This document shows positions 42,941 to 52,003 of a stretch of 64,000 nucleotides of DNA, piece after piece (position 1 is the first letter of the stretch; each line of letters opens with the position of its first letter). The position numbers and the translations under genes were made by a program. Source of the stretch: an uncultured Clostridia bacterium (lineage in GTDB: Bacteria; Bacillota; Clostridia; Christensenellales; CAG-138). Below the pieces are notes generated by a model. The model was not told the DNA's origin. It did no database searches and worked only from the letters and a program-made list of their open reading frames with translations. The DNA lies in the NCBI GenBank assembly GCA_934633985.1, contig CAKTYU010000005.1:1-64000 (forward strand), written 5' to 3'.

Positions 42941-43813
42941 ATGGCTGAAAGGATAAAGAGGGGCGACCGCAAGGACGGGATATGGCTCAGGGATCTTGAC
43001 CCCCTGCACGGCTTCATGCCCTACCTTTACCCCAACAGGGCCGACAACGAGGCCTTTATACAGGAGCAGATAGACATAACCGCCCTGAACGAATACCTGA
43101 AGAAAAAGACCGAGGGCGACCCCGGCTTCAAGTACACCTACCTGCACGCCATAGTGGCGGCGCTCATACGCACGGTGACCCTGCGCCCCAAGATGAACCG
43201 CTTCATCTCCGGCAACAGGATATACCAGCGCAGGTGGATAACCGCCGCCTTCATGGTAAAGCGGCAGTTTGCGGACGAGGCCTCGGAATCCATATTCTAC
43301 AAGGCCTTCGGGGACGAGGACAACATAAACACCATACATGACAGCATAAAGGAGCGGGTGACCTCCTTCCGCAAGGGCTCTGCCGAGGACAACTCCACCG
43401 ACAAGATGGGGCTTTTGCTCCGCCTGCCCCCCTTTATGATGCGGCTCGTGATGAAGCTGCTCTTCTCCCTGGACCGCAGGGGCAGGGTGCCTGATTTCCT
43501 CATAAAGGAGGACCCCAACCAGGCCTCTGTGTTCATCGCCAACCTCGGCAGCATAGGGCTGCACGCGGGCTACCACCACCTGACCAACTGGGGCACCAAC
43601 TCCATATTCGTGGTCATAGGGGAGAAGCACCTTGCGCCCTTTTATAATGAGGACGGCTCCATGGAGCTGCGTGAGGTCATAGACATAGGCATTACGCTGG
43701 ACGAGCGCATAGCCGACGGCTACTACTACTCAAAATCCGTAAAGCTCTTCAAGCACCTGCTCACCCACCCGGAGCTTTTAGAGCAAAATTCTAACGAGGA
43801 AGTTGATTATTAA
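42941..43813 (+). CDS. E2-like acyltransferase-fold protein (active-site His absent), paired with acyl-CoA ligase
   Basis: A 290-residue protein with the E2/CAT catalytic fold and no lipoyl domain, paralogous to the gene at 16381. Landmarks: FMPYLYPNRADNEAF, AALIRTVTLRPKMNRFISG, VFIANLGSIGLHAGYHHL and the C-terminal GITLDERIADGYYYS. The catalytic HxxxDG is ERIADG, so His is replaced by Glu exactly as in the paralogue. The ATG at 42941 follows GGGAGG. The gene precedes an AMP-dependent acyl-CoA ligase by one base, indicating joint function on an activated carboxylic acid. Substrate unknown. Confidence 0.8.
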   Translation: MAERIKRGDRKDGIWLRDLDPLHGFMPYLYPNRADNEAFIQEQIDITALNEYLKKKTEGDPGFKYTYLHAIVAALIRTVTLRPKMNRFISGNRIYQRRWITAAFMVKRQFADEASESIFYKAFGDEDNINTIHDSIKERVTSFRKGSAEDNSTDKMGLLLRLPPFMMRLVMKLLFSLDRRGRVPDFLIKEDPNQASVFIANLGSIGLHAGYHHLTNWGTNSIFVVIGEKHLAPFYNEDGSMELREVIDIGITLDERIADGYYYSKSVKLFKHLLTHPELLEQNSNEEVDY

Positions 43814-43814
43814 A

Positions 43815-45560
43815 ATGAGCGAAACAGCATACGCTTACAGCTACATAGACGAGAGCCGCGTGACCGCCAGGGCCCCGTGGCTGACGAGCTACGACCCGGA
43901 ATGTCCCCCCCACCTCGACTACTTTATGGGTACTCTCGAGGAGGCGCTGGAGTGCATGGCGGAGAAGTACCCGGGCTATATCGCCTACGACTTCATGGGC
44001 AGCTCCACCACCTATAAAAAGGCGGTGGAGGACATTCACGCCTGTGCGCGGGCGCTCGCGGCCATAGGCATAAAGGAGGGGGACAAGGTAACGATATGTA
44101 TGCCCAACGCCCCCCAGACCGTCACCATGTTTTACGCCATAAACATGGTGGGGGCCATAGCCAACATGGTACACCCCCTATCCGCCGTAAAGGAGATAGC
44201 CTTCTGCCTTAAGGATTCCCAGAGCGTCGCAGCCATAACGCTGGATCAGTTCTACGGCAAGTTCGAGGAGGTGCGCCGGGAGGTAGAGCTTCCCACCCTC
44301 ATAATAACCTCTGTGGCGGACGCATTATCCCCCGTGATGAAGCTGGGCTACAGGCTCACGGAGGGGCGCAAGGTAAAGCGGCCCGAGGGCGACGACTTTA
44401 TCTGGTGGAGGGACTTCTTAAAGCGGGGCGAGGGCAGGGCTGACTGCCGCCGCCGCCGCGGGCCCCACGACCCCGCCGCCATACTTTACAGCGGCGGCAC
44501 CACCGGCACCATGAAGGGCATAAGCCTTTCCAACCTGAACTTCAACGCGCTGGCGGCCCAGATAATCGCCACCAACAGCATATTCCGCCCGGGGGACAAA
44601 ATGCTCGCCATAATGCCCATGTTCCACGGCTTCGGCCTGGGCGTGAGCATACACTCCATGCTTGCAAGCGGCGGCCACTGCATACTCATACCCCGCTTCA
44701 CCCCCAAGAGCTATGCGGAGCTGCTCAAAAAGAAAAAGCCCAACTTCATAGCGGGGGTACCCTCCCTCTTTGAGGCGCTGCTCAGGGTGCCGGAGGCGGA
44801 GGCGCTGGAGCTTTCCTGCTTAAAGGGCGTATTTTCCGGCGGGGATTCCCTTTCCGTGGAGCTTAAAAAGCGCTTTGACGCCTTCCTTGCCTCCCACGGC
44901 GCCACCATAAGCATACGCGAGGGCTACGGAACCACCGAGTGCGTTACCGCAAGCTGCCTGACCCCCATGCACAAGGCGAAGGAGGGCAGCATAGGCCTGC
45001 CCTTCCCGGATACCTATTATAAAATAGTAAAGCCCGGCACCACAAAGGAGCTTCCCTACGGCGAGGAGGGCGAGATATGCCTTGCGGGCCCCACGGTTAT
45101 GCTCTGCTACGTTAACCACCCCAAGGAGACCGCCGACACCATGCGCGATCACGGGGACGGCCTCTTGTGGGTACACACCGGCGATCTGGGCATGATGGAC
45201 GAGGAGGGCTTCGTGTACTTCCGCCAGCGCATAAAGCGCATGATAGTCACCAACGGCTATAACGTATACCCCTCCCAGATAGAGAACGTGCTGGAAGCCC
45301 ACGAGGCTGTGCATCTTGCCTGCGTGATAGGCGTAAAGGACCCCATAAGGGTGCAGCGGGTAAAGGCCTTCGTGATGCTAAAGCCCGGCTATGAGGGCAG
45401 CGAGGAGCTGAAGAAGGACATATTGGAGCATTGCTCTAAGTACGTTGCAAGGTACGCCATGCCCCGGGAGCTGGAGTTCCGCCCGGAGCTTCCCAAGACG
45501 CTGGTGGGCAAGGTGGCCTACCGGGTGCTGGAGGAGGAAGAGGCGGCGAAGGAGCGGTAA
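43815..45560 (+). CDS. AMP-dependent acyl-CoA synthetase/ligase
   Basis: A 581-residue member of the ANL adenylating superfamily that would activate a carboxylic acid to an acyl-AMP and then an acyl-CoA. Core motifs: A3-like ILYSGGTTGTMKGISLS (near 220), A5-like YGTTECV (near 373), A7-like HTGDLGMMDEEGF (near 455) and A8-like RQRIKRMIVTNGYNVYPSQIE; the A10 lysine lies in LPKTLVGKVAYR near the end. The ATG at 43815 overlaps the context of the E2-like stop codon, so the two are coupled. Closest general class is medium or long fatty-acid or aryl-CoA ligase; substrate not resolved. Confidence 0.9.
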   Translation: MSETAYAYSYIDESRVTARAPWLTSYDPECPPHLDYFMGTLEEALECMAEKYPGYIAYDFMGSSTTYKKAVEDIHACARALAAIGIKEGDKVTICMPNAPQTVTMFYAINMVGAIANMVHPLSAVKEIAFCLKDSQSVAAITLDQFYGKFEEVRREVELPTLIITSVADALSPVMKLGYRLTEGRKVKRPEGDDFIWWRDFLKRGEGRADCRRRRGPHDPAAILYSGGTTGTMKGISLSNLNFNALAAQIIATNSIFRPGDKMLAIMPMFHGFGLGVSIHSMLASGGHCILIPRFTPKSYAELLKKKKPNFIAGVPSLFEALLRVPEAEALELSCLKGVFSGGDSLSVELKKRFDAFLASHGATISIREGYGTTECVTASCLTPMHKAKEGSIGLPFPDTYYKIVKPGTTKELPYGEEGEICLAGPTVMLCYVNHPKETADTMRDHGDGLLWVHTGDLGMMDEEGFVYFRQRIKRMIVTNGYNVYPSQIENVLEAHEAVHLACVIGVKDPIRVQRVKAFVMLKPGYEGSEELKKDILEHCSKYVARYAMPRELEFRPELPKTLVGKVAYRVLEEEEAAKER

Positions 45561-45596
45561 GGGTAGAAAAGCCCGGCAAATAAAAAACATAATACT

Positions 45597-45627
45597 AAAA
45601 AGGAACGGCAAGGGCCGTTCCTTTTTA
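45597..45627 (+). terminator. Terminator after the acyl-CoA ligase
   Basis: AAAAAGGAACGGC, loop AAGG, GCCGTTCCTTTTT. Confidence 0.85.
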
Positions 45628-45667
45628 GCCTGGCAAAGCCTTTTGCCGGCAATGCCGCAGATGCTTT

Positions 45668-45847
45668 TTACTCGTCCCGATTATCCACCGCGTAAACCAC
45701 GCAGGCGATCCCGGCGATCATGGAAAAGCATATCGCCCCGCCCCAAGCATCGCCGAGGGCAGCGCCTATAAAAAATCCCGCCGCGCCGGAAAGCGCCATA
45801 ACGATAAGCGAAACCGCCGTCCTAAACTTCCTTGCTTCTGATCTCAT
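45668..45847 (-). CDS. 59-residue two-helix membrane protein
   Basis: A short gene with AAGGAGAAA upstream of its ATG. The product has two likely membrane helices, one in VSLIVMALSGAAGFFIGAAL and one in ICFSMIAGIACVVYAV, with a basic N-terminus (MRSEARKFRT) and an acidic end (DNRDE). No family recognised. It follows the clostripain-like gene by 21 bases on the same strand and may be co-transcribed with it. Confidence 0.65.
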   Translation of the reverse strand: MRSEARKFRTAVSLIVMALSGAAGFFIGAALGDAWGGAICFSMIAGIACVVYAVDNRDE

Positions 45848-45868
45848 AACATTTTTCTCCTTGCCTTG

Positions 45869-48337
45869 TCAGTTTTCAAGGGCTTCTGTCCAGTATTCCG
45901 CGCCGTATATGTCGGTGAGCCGGAAGGTGGAAAGGGCCTTTTCCCCGGCCAGCTCCACGTTGGCTATGGTCAGCTCCCCCTTTACCGTCATACGGTTGCC
46001 CAGCATGTAGCTGTCCATATACTTCCCGTCATAGCTGTAATAGTCGCAGAGGAAGTCCAGCGTATCGCCGGGCTTTATGTCGATAAGCCCCTTCATCACG
46101 GTGTCCGTCTCATCGCCGTATACCGTCCGCGCCCCCGCCACGGTCCCGTAGGGGTCCTCGTCGGTGAACACCAGTATCAGGTCTGCCCGCTCGCCGTTTA
46201 GCAGCGCCGGCACCCTGCCGGTTATGACGTAGGAATCGCCGTCCACGTCGTTGGACAGGAGCTCATAATGCACCACCTGCCCGTTCAGGGCTATCCAGGT
46301 CTTGTCGTAATCCAATATCAGGTCGCGGTCATCGTCAAATTCGTAGGCGTTGTCCGTGCCCAGGTCTATATAGCCCTCTCCGTCGTCTATGAACACGTTG
46401 AGCGCGGCGTCCTGCACCAAGTCCCATTCCCCGTCCGTGAGCTTCAGCACCTTTTTGCCGTCCTTGTGCGTGGCGATGAGGCGGGAGGGCTCCAGCCTGT
46501 TTTCCCCATAGAAGCCCGCCGCCGCGGCCATGGCGTCCCTGTCCAGCCACGCCGCCTTTTTGTTCCTTACCGAGCGCAGCCCCGCGAACATGTCGAACAG
46601 GTCGTAATAGCTGGAGCCGCCGGAGGAATAGCTGCCGGAGGAGGAGTAGCTGCCGCTGCCGGAGAGGGCGGCGGAGAGCAGCTCTGAAAGCATATCGGCG
46701 CTGTTGCCGCTGCCGCTCATATCCCCGAAGAGGGAGGTAAGGGGGGAGCCTGAGGAGCCGGAGGTGAGCTGCCCGCCCGCAGCCACCGAGGCGAAGCTCC
46801 TTATGCAGTCGGTGTATGCGTCGTCCATGCCTATCTCATCGTATATATCCACCATGCTGTTCATGGAGGACAGCTTGCGGTAGGGGAAGTATATGGACAG
46901 GCCGTTGGCGTTTGCAAGGGAGCGCGACACGCGGTTGTACTTTATGCAGCCGCGGAGGGCCTCTGAAAGGGCCCTTGCCTCCGGCGTGCCCATGTTGTCC
47001 GCAAAGCTTATGAGGTCTATCTGGTTTATGCCCGATGAGAACTCCTTTGCCCTGCTGCGCGCATTGGCTACCACGGTATAGCTGTCGGAGTCTATGAGCT
47101 CCGCCGTGGAGGTGGCGAACCTGTTAAGGGCCGCCGGCACGGTGCCTGAAAGCTCCGCAAGGTCTACCAGGGAAAGCGTGGTCTGGTTTGAGGAGGACTG
47201 CTGGCGGCAGGCCGCCGTGTAGTCGTCTATTATGGTCTTGCCTATGGATACGGTATCCATGGAGGTGTTTTTGCTGAGCTGGGTGAGCCAGTTGGTATAG
47301 TACCAGCCGCAGCCCGGCTCCGTCTCCTCGCTGGCGATGAAGTAATCCGCGTACTGCTCGGCAACCATGGCGGTCTCCAGCGTCGCCATAAGGCAGGCGT
47401 CAAAGCCTATGAAGTCGAAGGTGCAGCCCGCGTCCCTCAACGCCTTATTGAACACGTCCAGCGTCATGGAGTCCCCGGGGAACTTCTGGTCGTAGCCGTA
47501 GCCCGCGTTTGAGCCGCCGCCGTGGTCCCACATTATGAGGGCATAGCGGTCCGCGGGGAAGTTATCCTCGCAGTATTTTATGAACTCCGTAAGGGTGGCG
47601 GCCTTTGTCATGGCCTTTTTGCCTATATCCGCCTCAAGGCGCAGTATACCCTCGTTCTTTATCTGGTATATCTGGTTCACCTTGCTGCTTATGACGGTGT
47701 TCTGCCACTTGGAGGCGCCGCCGGTCTCCACGATTATATTCACCTTATCCGAAAGCCCGGCGTGGAGCATCTCGTTTATGTCGGAGGTAGCCATGCCGTA
47801 ATTGCTTTCCAGGTCTGTGCCGCACATGTATACCATCACGGTATATACGTCCCTGCCGCCGCCCCGTATCTTGGTGCGCTTTTCCCTTGCGAGATTTGAT
47901 ACGGTGGTATCCGCCGCCGCAGCCTGGGTCTGGGCGAGCTGGGGCAGGGGGGTCGGGGTGGCCTCCGCCTCGATAAGCTGTATATCGCCGTTTGCGTTGT
48001 CCTCGTCTATGTCCCATGTGAGGTACTGCACCAGCATATAGCCCAGCGCCAGTATCACTATGAGGATAATTATGCGGGAAAGACAGCCGCCCCTGCGCCT
48101 GCCCTTGCCGCCGCTGCCCCCGCCTCCGCTCCGTCCCAAAAGGTACGCTATCAGCAGGGCGATAAGGCCCATATTGCCGCCGCCCCTGCCCGTGCCCCTG
48201 TCGCCGGAGCTGCCGGAGCCGCCGAAGCCGCCGCCGGAGCCCACCGGCCCTGTGCCGAGGCCGCCGCCCCGCCTGAATACGCTGCCGCTGCCGGATACGC
48301 GCTTTTGCCGCCCTCCGCTTCCGGGTGTTCTTTGCAT
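45869..48337 (-). CDS. Membrane-anchored clostripain-like cysteine protease (C11)
   Basis: An 822-residue protein. The first 80 residues are Gly/Arg/Ser-rich and unstructured with a short hydrophobic stretch (55-68); a clear membrane helix follows (88-107). The peptidase C11 domain (about 160-500) has the catalytic His272 in MWDHGGGSN and Cys315 in GFDACLMA. The C-terminal 250 residues form beta-rich domains of unknown type after a Ser/Gly linker (about 560-600). Clostripains cleave after arginine or lysine, and this one should act outside the cell. RBS GGAGGG. It precedes a small membrane protein on the same strand. Confidence 0.88.
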   Translation of the reverse strand: MQRTPGSGGRQKRVSGSGSVFRRGGGLGTGPVGSGGGFGGSGSSGDRGTGRGGGNMGLIALLIAYLLGRSGGGGSGGKGRRRGGCLSRIIILIVILALGYMLVQYLTWDIDEDNANGDIQLIEAEATPTPLPQLAQTQAAAADTTVSNLAREKRTKIRGGGRDVYTVMVYMCGTDLESNYGMATSDINEMLHAGLSDKVNIIVETGGASKWQNTVISSKVNQIYQIKNEGILRLEADIGKKAMTKAATLTEFIKYCEDNFPADRYALIMWDHGGGSNAGYGYDQKFPGDSMTLDVFNKALRDAGCTFDFIGFDACLMATLETAMVAEQYADYFIASEETEPGCGWYYTNWLTQLSKNTSMDTVSIGKTIIDDYTAACRQQSSSNQTTLSLVDLAELSGTVPAALNRFATSTAELIDSDSYTVVANARSRAKEFSSGINQIDLISFADNMGTPEARALSEALRGCIKYNRVSRSLANANGLSIYFPYRKLSSMNSMVDIYDEIGMDDAYTDCIRSFASVAAGGQLTSGSSGSPLTSLFGDMSGSGNSADMLSELLSAALSGSGSYSSSGSYSSGGSSYYDLFDMFAGLRSVRNKKAAWLDRDAMAAAAGFYGENRLEPSRLIATHKDGKKVLKLTDGEWDLVQDAALNVFIDDGEGYIDLGTDNAYEFDDDRDLILDYDKTWIALNGQVVHYELLSNDVDGDSYVITGRVPALLNGERADLILVFTDEDPYGTVAGARTVYGDETDTVMKGLIDIKPGDTLDFLCDYYSYDGKYMDSYMLGNRMTVKGELTIANVELAGEKALSTFRLTDIYGAEYWTEALEN

Positions 48338-48357
48338 ATAGTTTATCCCTCCAAGGT

Positions 48358-49083
48358 TTATGTGTGCAGGCTGCCTGTCTTTTCCCCTGCGCCCCCGGCG
48401 AAGAAGGCGTAAAGCCCCGGCAGCGCCGGCGAGAAGTCTATGTATTTTTGCATGAGCTTAGTGTAAAGCCCTATCAGCGTGCCGGAGAGCAGCGAGCATA
48501 CCACCGTCCCCGCGCCTATGGCCTTAAGCCTTCCGAAGAATATGAGCGACAGTATTATCGAGGAAAGGCAGCAGCCTATATCAAAGCCGGTCTTTACCCT
48601 GTGCAGCCTCCAGCCCGTGCGCTCCACTATGCCCATCACGAACAGCTCATACACCTGCAGGGGCAGGTAGGTACGGAAAAAGAAGGCCACGCCCAGGGAG
48701 TTGGTCAGCATCCCCGCCGCGAAGAACGCTATGCGCTGGGCCATGGTATCCGCATGGGCGCCCCGCAGCAGCCATATCATGCCGTCCAACGCCACGCCGA
48801 ACACAAAGGCGGAGAAAAACGAGAGTATGTTCCTCCAGTCAAAGCGGCGCACTATTATATAGTATCCTATCAGCAGCAGCCCCTGAAGCATATAATCCGC
48901 CATGCCGAAGGTCAAAAAGGGCACGGCAAGGGAAATTATATAGGACTGTGAGGTGACCATGGACATGCCAAGGCCCCCCTTTTCCATGAGGGCCACCCCA
49001 AGGGCTATAAGGAGCGTCCCCAGCACAAAGGCCGCCTCGCCCCACCTGCAAAACAGCTTTTTATCCGGCGTATTTCGGTTCAC
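48358..49083 (-). CDS. YczE/YitT-type membrane protein
   Basis: A 241-residue protein with about six hydrophobic helices, of the YczE/YyaS/YitT type (DUF6198-like); typical features are the early GVALMEKGGLGMSMVTSQSY and the middle VFGVALDGMIWLLRG. Function is unknown, and transport is suspected. The GTG at 49083 (NRNTPDKKLF) follows AGGGAG by seven bases; an extension of 12 codons overlaps the pepP end. It lies immediately after pepP on the same strand and before the clostripain gene. Confidence 0.75.
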   Translation of the reverse strand: MNRNTPDKKLFCRWGEAAFVLGTLLIALGVALMEKGGLGMSMVTSQSYIISLAVPFLTFGMADYMLQGLLLIGYYIIVRRFDWRNILSFFSAFVFGVALDGMIWLLRGAHADTMAQRIAFFAAGMLTNSLGVAFFFRTYLPLQVYELFVMGIVERTGWRLHRVKTGFDIGCCLSSIILSLIFFGRLKAIGAGTVVCSLLSGTLIGLYTKLMQKYIDFSPALPGLYAFFAGGAGEKTGSLHT

Positions 49084-49084
49084 G

Positions 49085-50821
49085 CTATATCTCCCTCGTG
49101 TATTCCCTGAGCCATACAAGCTCCTCCTCCCTCATGTGGGGGGCGAGCCTTGCGTAGACCTCCCTGTGGTAGGCGTTGAGCTGCCGCCTTGCGGCCTCCG
49201 TCAGGGTATCCTCGTCTATGGCGTCCAGATCTATGGGCGCAAAGGTGATGGGCCTGAACTCGAGATAGCGGGAGTCCGCCTCCACGCACTCGGTAAGGTT
49301 CTCATGGCGCACGCCGTATTTGCCCTCGATATATATGCCCGGCTCGTCAGAGGTTATCATGCCCGGGGCGAACTCCGCGTCCTCGGACTTCACCCGCCGC
49401 TGCCAGCGTATGCCGTTGGGCCCCTCGTGTACCGAGAGCATATACCCTACCCCGTGGCCGGTGCCGTGGTTGTAGTCCATGCCCCTGCTCCAGAAGGGGG
49501 CGCGGGCTATGGCGTCCAGATTGAAGCCGGCGCAGCCCTTGGGGAACCTGAAGGTGAGCAGGGCGAGCATGCTTTCAAGGACTATGGTAAAGGACTGCTT
49601 TTCTTCTTTTGTCAGAGGCCCCAAGGCTATGGTGCGGGTTATGTCGGTGGTGCCGCCCATGTACTGCCCGCCGGAATCCACCAGCAGCAGCCCCTCCGGC
49701 CTTACGGGTATATCCGTCTCGGGCGTGGCGGAATAGTGTACTATGGCCCCGTGGGGGCCGTAGCCCGTGATGCTCTCAAAGCTGGGGTACATATACCCCT
49801 CCTGCTCCTTGCGGAAGCCCTCCAGCACCTCGGCGGCCCGCATCTCGGTGTAGCCCTCCCCTGCGTGGGTCTTTGCCCAGCGCATGAAGCGGGTAACGGC
49901 CACGCCGTCCTTTATGTGGGTCCTGCGCATGTTCTCCAGCTCCACGGGGTTCTTTACCGCCTTCATGAGCTGCACCGGGTCGGAATCCTCCACCCGGCAG
50001 CGGGACAAGCCCTGATACAGCCTGTAATTCAATACGGAAAGGGCGCACATCACCCGGGTGGCCTCGCCGTATCTGCCTATAAAGTCGTATATGCCGTCAT
50101 AAGGGAGTATCTCGGTATCCAGTGCCCTCAGGTGCTCCGCTATGGGGGCGGCCTTTTCCCCGTCCATGAAGATATACGCCCTGTCCTTTTCTACTATTGC
50201 ATAGGAGAGCGCCACGGGCAGGTACTTCACGTCGTTGCCCCGTATGTTGAACAGCCACGCTATATCCGCAAGGTCTGTGAATATGCAGGCGTCGGCGGCG
50301 CACCTTTCCATCTCGGCGCGCACGGAGGCCAGCTTGTCATGGGCGGATACCCCCGCAAGCTCCGTGGGCAGGGCGTAGGCGGGCTCCCTCGAAAGGGCGG
50401 GCCGCCCCTCCCAGCAGCCGTCTATCAGGCTGCGGCAGTCCTTCAGTGTCACGCCGCACCCTTCCAGCTCTATGCCCTCCTGTGCGGATATGGTGCGAAG
50501 GTCCGCCCCCAGCACGCCGCCCCTTATGTTTTTCTCTATAAATTCGTTTACCGTGGGAACGTCCGGCTCCCGCATCCTAAAGAGGTCTATGCCGCTGCCC
50601 TCAAGCTGCCGCTCCGCCTGTATGAAATACCTTCCGTCCGTCCAGAGCCCTGCGCCGCCCTGCCATACCAGCAGGGTGCCCGCGCTGCCCGTAAAGCCGG
50701 AAAAGTGCTTGCGCGCCTTAAAGTATTCCTCGGGATATTCCGATCCGTGAGGGTCTGCCGAGGGTATCAGCAGAAAGTCTATACCGGCGGCCTCCATGGC
50801 CCTCCTGAGTTTTTCCAGCAT
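49085..50821 (-). CDS. Xaa-Pro aminopeptidase (aminopeptidase P, M24B, long form)
   Basis: A 578-residue metallopeptidase that removes N-terminal residues before proline. Two creatinase-like N-terminal domains (about 1-300) precede the pita-bread catalytic domain. Metal ligands are seen in LLLVDSGGQYMGGTTDITRT (Asp, Asp), GHGVGYMLSVHEGP (His), and EPGIYIEGKYGVRHENL (Glu, Glu). Length is that of the long eukaryotic-type XPNPEP1 form common in Clostridia, not the 440-residue E. coli PepP. RBS AGGAGG nine bases upstream. Confidence 0.94.
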   Translation of the reverse strand: MLEKLRRAMEAAGIDFLLIPSADPHGSEYPEEYFKARKHFSGFTGSAGTLLVWQGGAGLWTDGRYFIQAERQLEGSGIDLFRMREPDVPTVNEFIEKNIRGGVLGADLRTISAQEGIELEGCGVTLKDCRSLIDGCWEGRPALSREPAYALPTELAGVSAHDKLASVRAEMERCAADACIFTDLADIAWLFNIRGNDVKYLPVALSYAIVEKDRAYIFMDGEKAAPIAEHLRALDTEILPYDGIYDFIGRYGEATRVMCALSVLNYRLYQGLSRCRVEDSDPVQLMKAVKNPVELENMRRTHIKDGVAVTRFMRWAKTHAGEGYTEMRAAEVLEGFRKEQEGYMYPSFESITGYGPHGAIVHYSATPETDIPVRPEGLLLVDSGGQYMGGTTDITRTIALGPLTKEEKQSFTIVLESMLALLTFRFPKGCAGFNLDAIARAPFWSRGMDYNHGTGHGVGYMLSVHEGPNGIRWQRRVKSEDAEFAPGMITSDEPGIYIEGKYGVRHENLTECVEADSRYLEFRPITFAPIDLDAIDEDTLTEAARRQLNAYHREVYARLAPHMREEELVWLREYTREI

Positions 50822-50974
50822 ACAAAAAAGCCTCCTGTCATCTTATTTCGTCAATATTACAGTTTACACCACGCCGCGCATTTTTTCCAGATGCTATGAT
50901 GATATTGGTGAGGATATGTGCTATTATATAAAATGAAACAGTATTGCGCAAAAGGACTTACGGAGCAGGTAAAA

Positions 50975-52003
50975 ATGAGAATTTCTGTAAACGCTGACAA
51001 CCGGGAATACAACGTACACATAGGCCCCGGAATGATAAATGAGGAAGGCCTTTTTTCGGGCCTGCGAAGGGCGGCGGTGGTGACGGACGAGACCGTTGCG
51101 CGGCTGCACCTGGACGCCCTGTTGGGGACGCTGGAGCGGGCCGGGGTAGAGGCGAGCAGCATAATACTGCCCCCGGGCGAGGAGATAAAGAGCCGCGACA
51201 GGCTCTTTGACATATACTCCGGCCTTGCGGACAGCCTCATAGGCCGCTCGGACGCGGTGATAGCCTTCGGCGGCGGCACGGTGGGTGACGCGGCGGGCTT
51301 TGCGGCGGCCACGTACCGGCGGGGGGTGCCGCTTATACAGTGCCCCACCACGCTGCTTGCGCAGGCGGATTCCTCCATAGGCGGCAAGGTGGCCATAGAC
51401 CACCCCAGGGGCAAGAACCTCATAGGGGCCTTCTATCAGCCCACGCTGGTGGTGACGGACACGGCGCTTCTCTCCACATTGCCAAGGGAGCATATAGCCT
51501 CCGGCATGGCGGAGGTGATAAAGTGCGCCGCCCTGTCCTCAGGCGACCTGGGGGACGTGGGGGGCGACATGACGGGCAGGGTATACGGCGCCGCCATGAT
51601 AAAGGCGGGGTATGTGCAGGCCGACCCCAAGGATATAGGCATAAGGCGGGAGCTGAATTTCGGCCACACCATAGGCCACGCGCTGGAGCGGGCCAGCGGC
51701 TTTGAGCTCCTCCACGGCTACGGCGTATCCATAGGCATGGCGGCCATGGCCAGGATAGGCGAGGACATGGGGATAACCGAGCCCGGCACGGCGGAGCGGC
51801 TGACAGCCGCCCTAAGGGCGGCAGAGCTTCCCACGGAGCTTAAAGACATAGACGAGGCGGCCTTCCGCGCCGCGATGCTGCTGGACAAAAAAGGGGACGG
51901 GGAAAGCGTCAACGCCGTGTTCCTGAAAAAGCTCGGGCAGGCGGCCATAGTCTCGACGCCTATACGGGAGCTTTGCGACAGGGCGCTGTCCCCGGCCCGA
52001 TGA
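50975..52003 (+). CDS. aroB: 3-dehydroquinate synthase
   Basis: A 342-residue NAD- and zinc-dependent enzyme, second step of the shikimate pathway (DAHP to 3-dehydroquinate). Motifs: DAVIAFGGGTVGDAAGFAAATYRRG, CPTTLLAQADSSIGGKVAID, KNLIGAFYQP and the metal-binding LNFGHTIGHALE. The ATG at 50975 follows GGAGCAGG; a 19-codon extension is rejected. First gene of the aroB-aroA-aroC-aroK-bioY unit; an extended -10 (TGCTATTAT) lies about 45 bases upstream. Confidence 0.96.
   Translation: MRISVNADNREYNVHIGPGMINEEGLFSGLRRAAVVTDETVARLHLDALLGTLERAGVEASSIILPPGEEIKSRDRLFDIYSGLADSLIGRSDAVIAFGGGTVGDAAGFAAATYRRGVPLIQCPTTLLAQADSSIGGKVAIDHPRGKNLIGAFYQPTLVVTDTALLSTLPREHIASGMAEVIKCAALSSGDLGDVGGDMTGRVYGAAMIKAGYVQADPKDIGIRRELNFGHTIGHALERASGFELLHGYGVSIGMAAMARIGEDMGITEPGTAERLTAALRAAELPTELKDIDEAAFRAAMLLDKKGDGESVNAVFLKKLGQAAIVSTPIRELCDRALSPAR

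Noticed and set aside
48953..50899. 648-codon open frame opposite pepP
   Set aside because: Antisense to aminopeptidase P with intact metal motifs; no ribosome binding site or recognisable domain.
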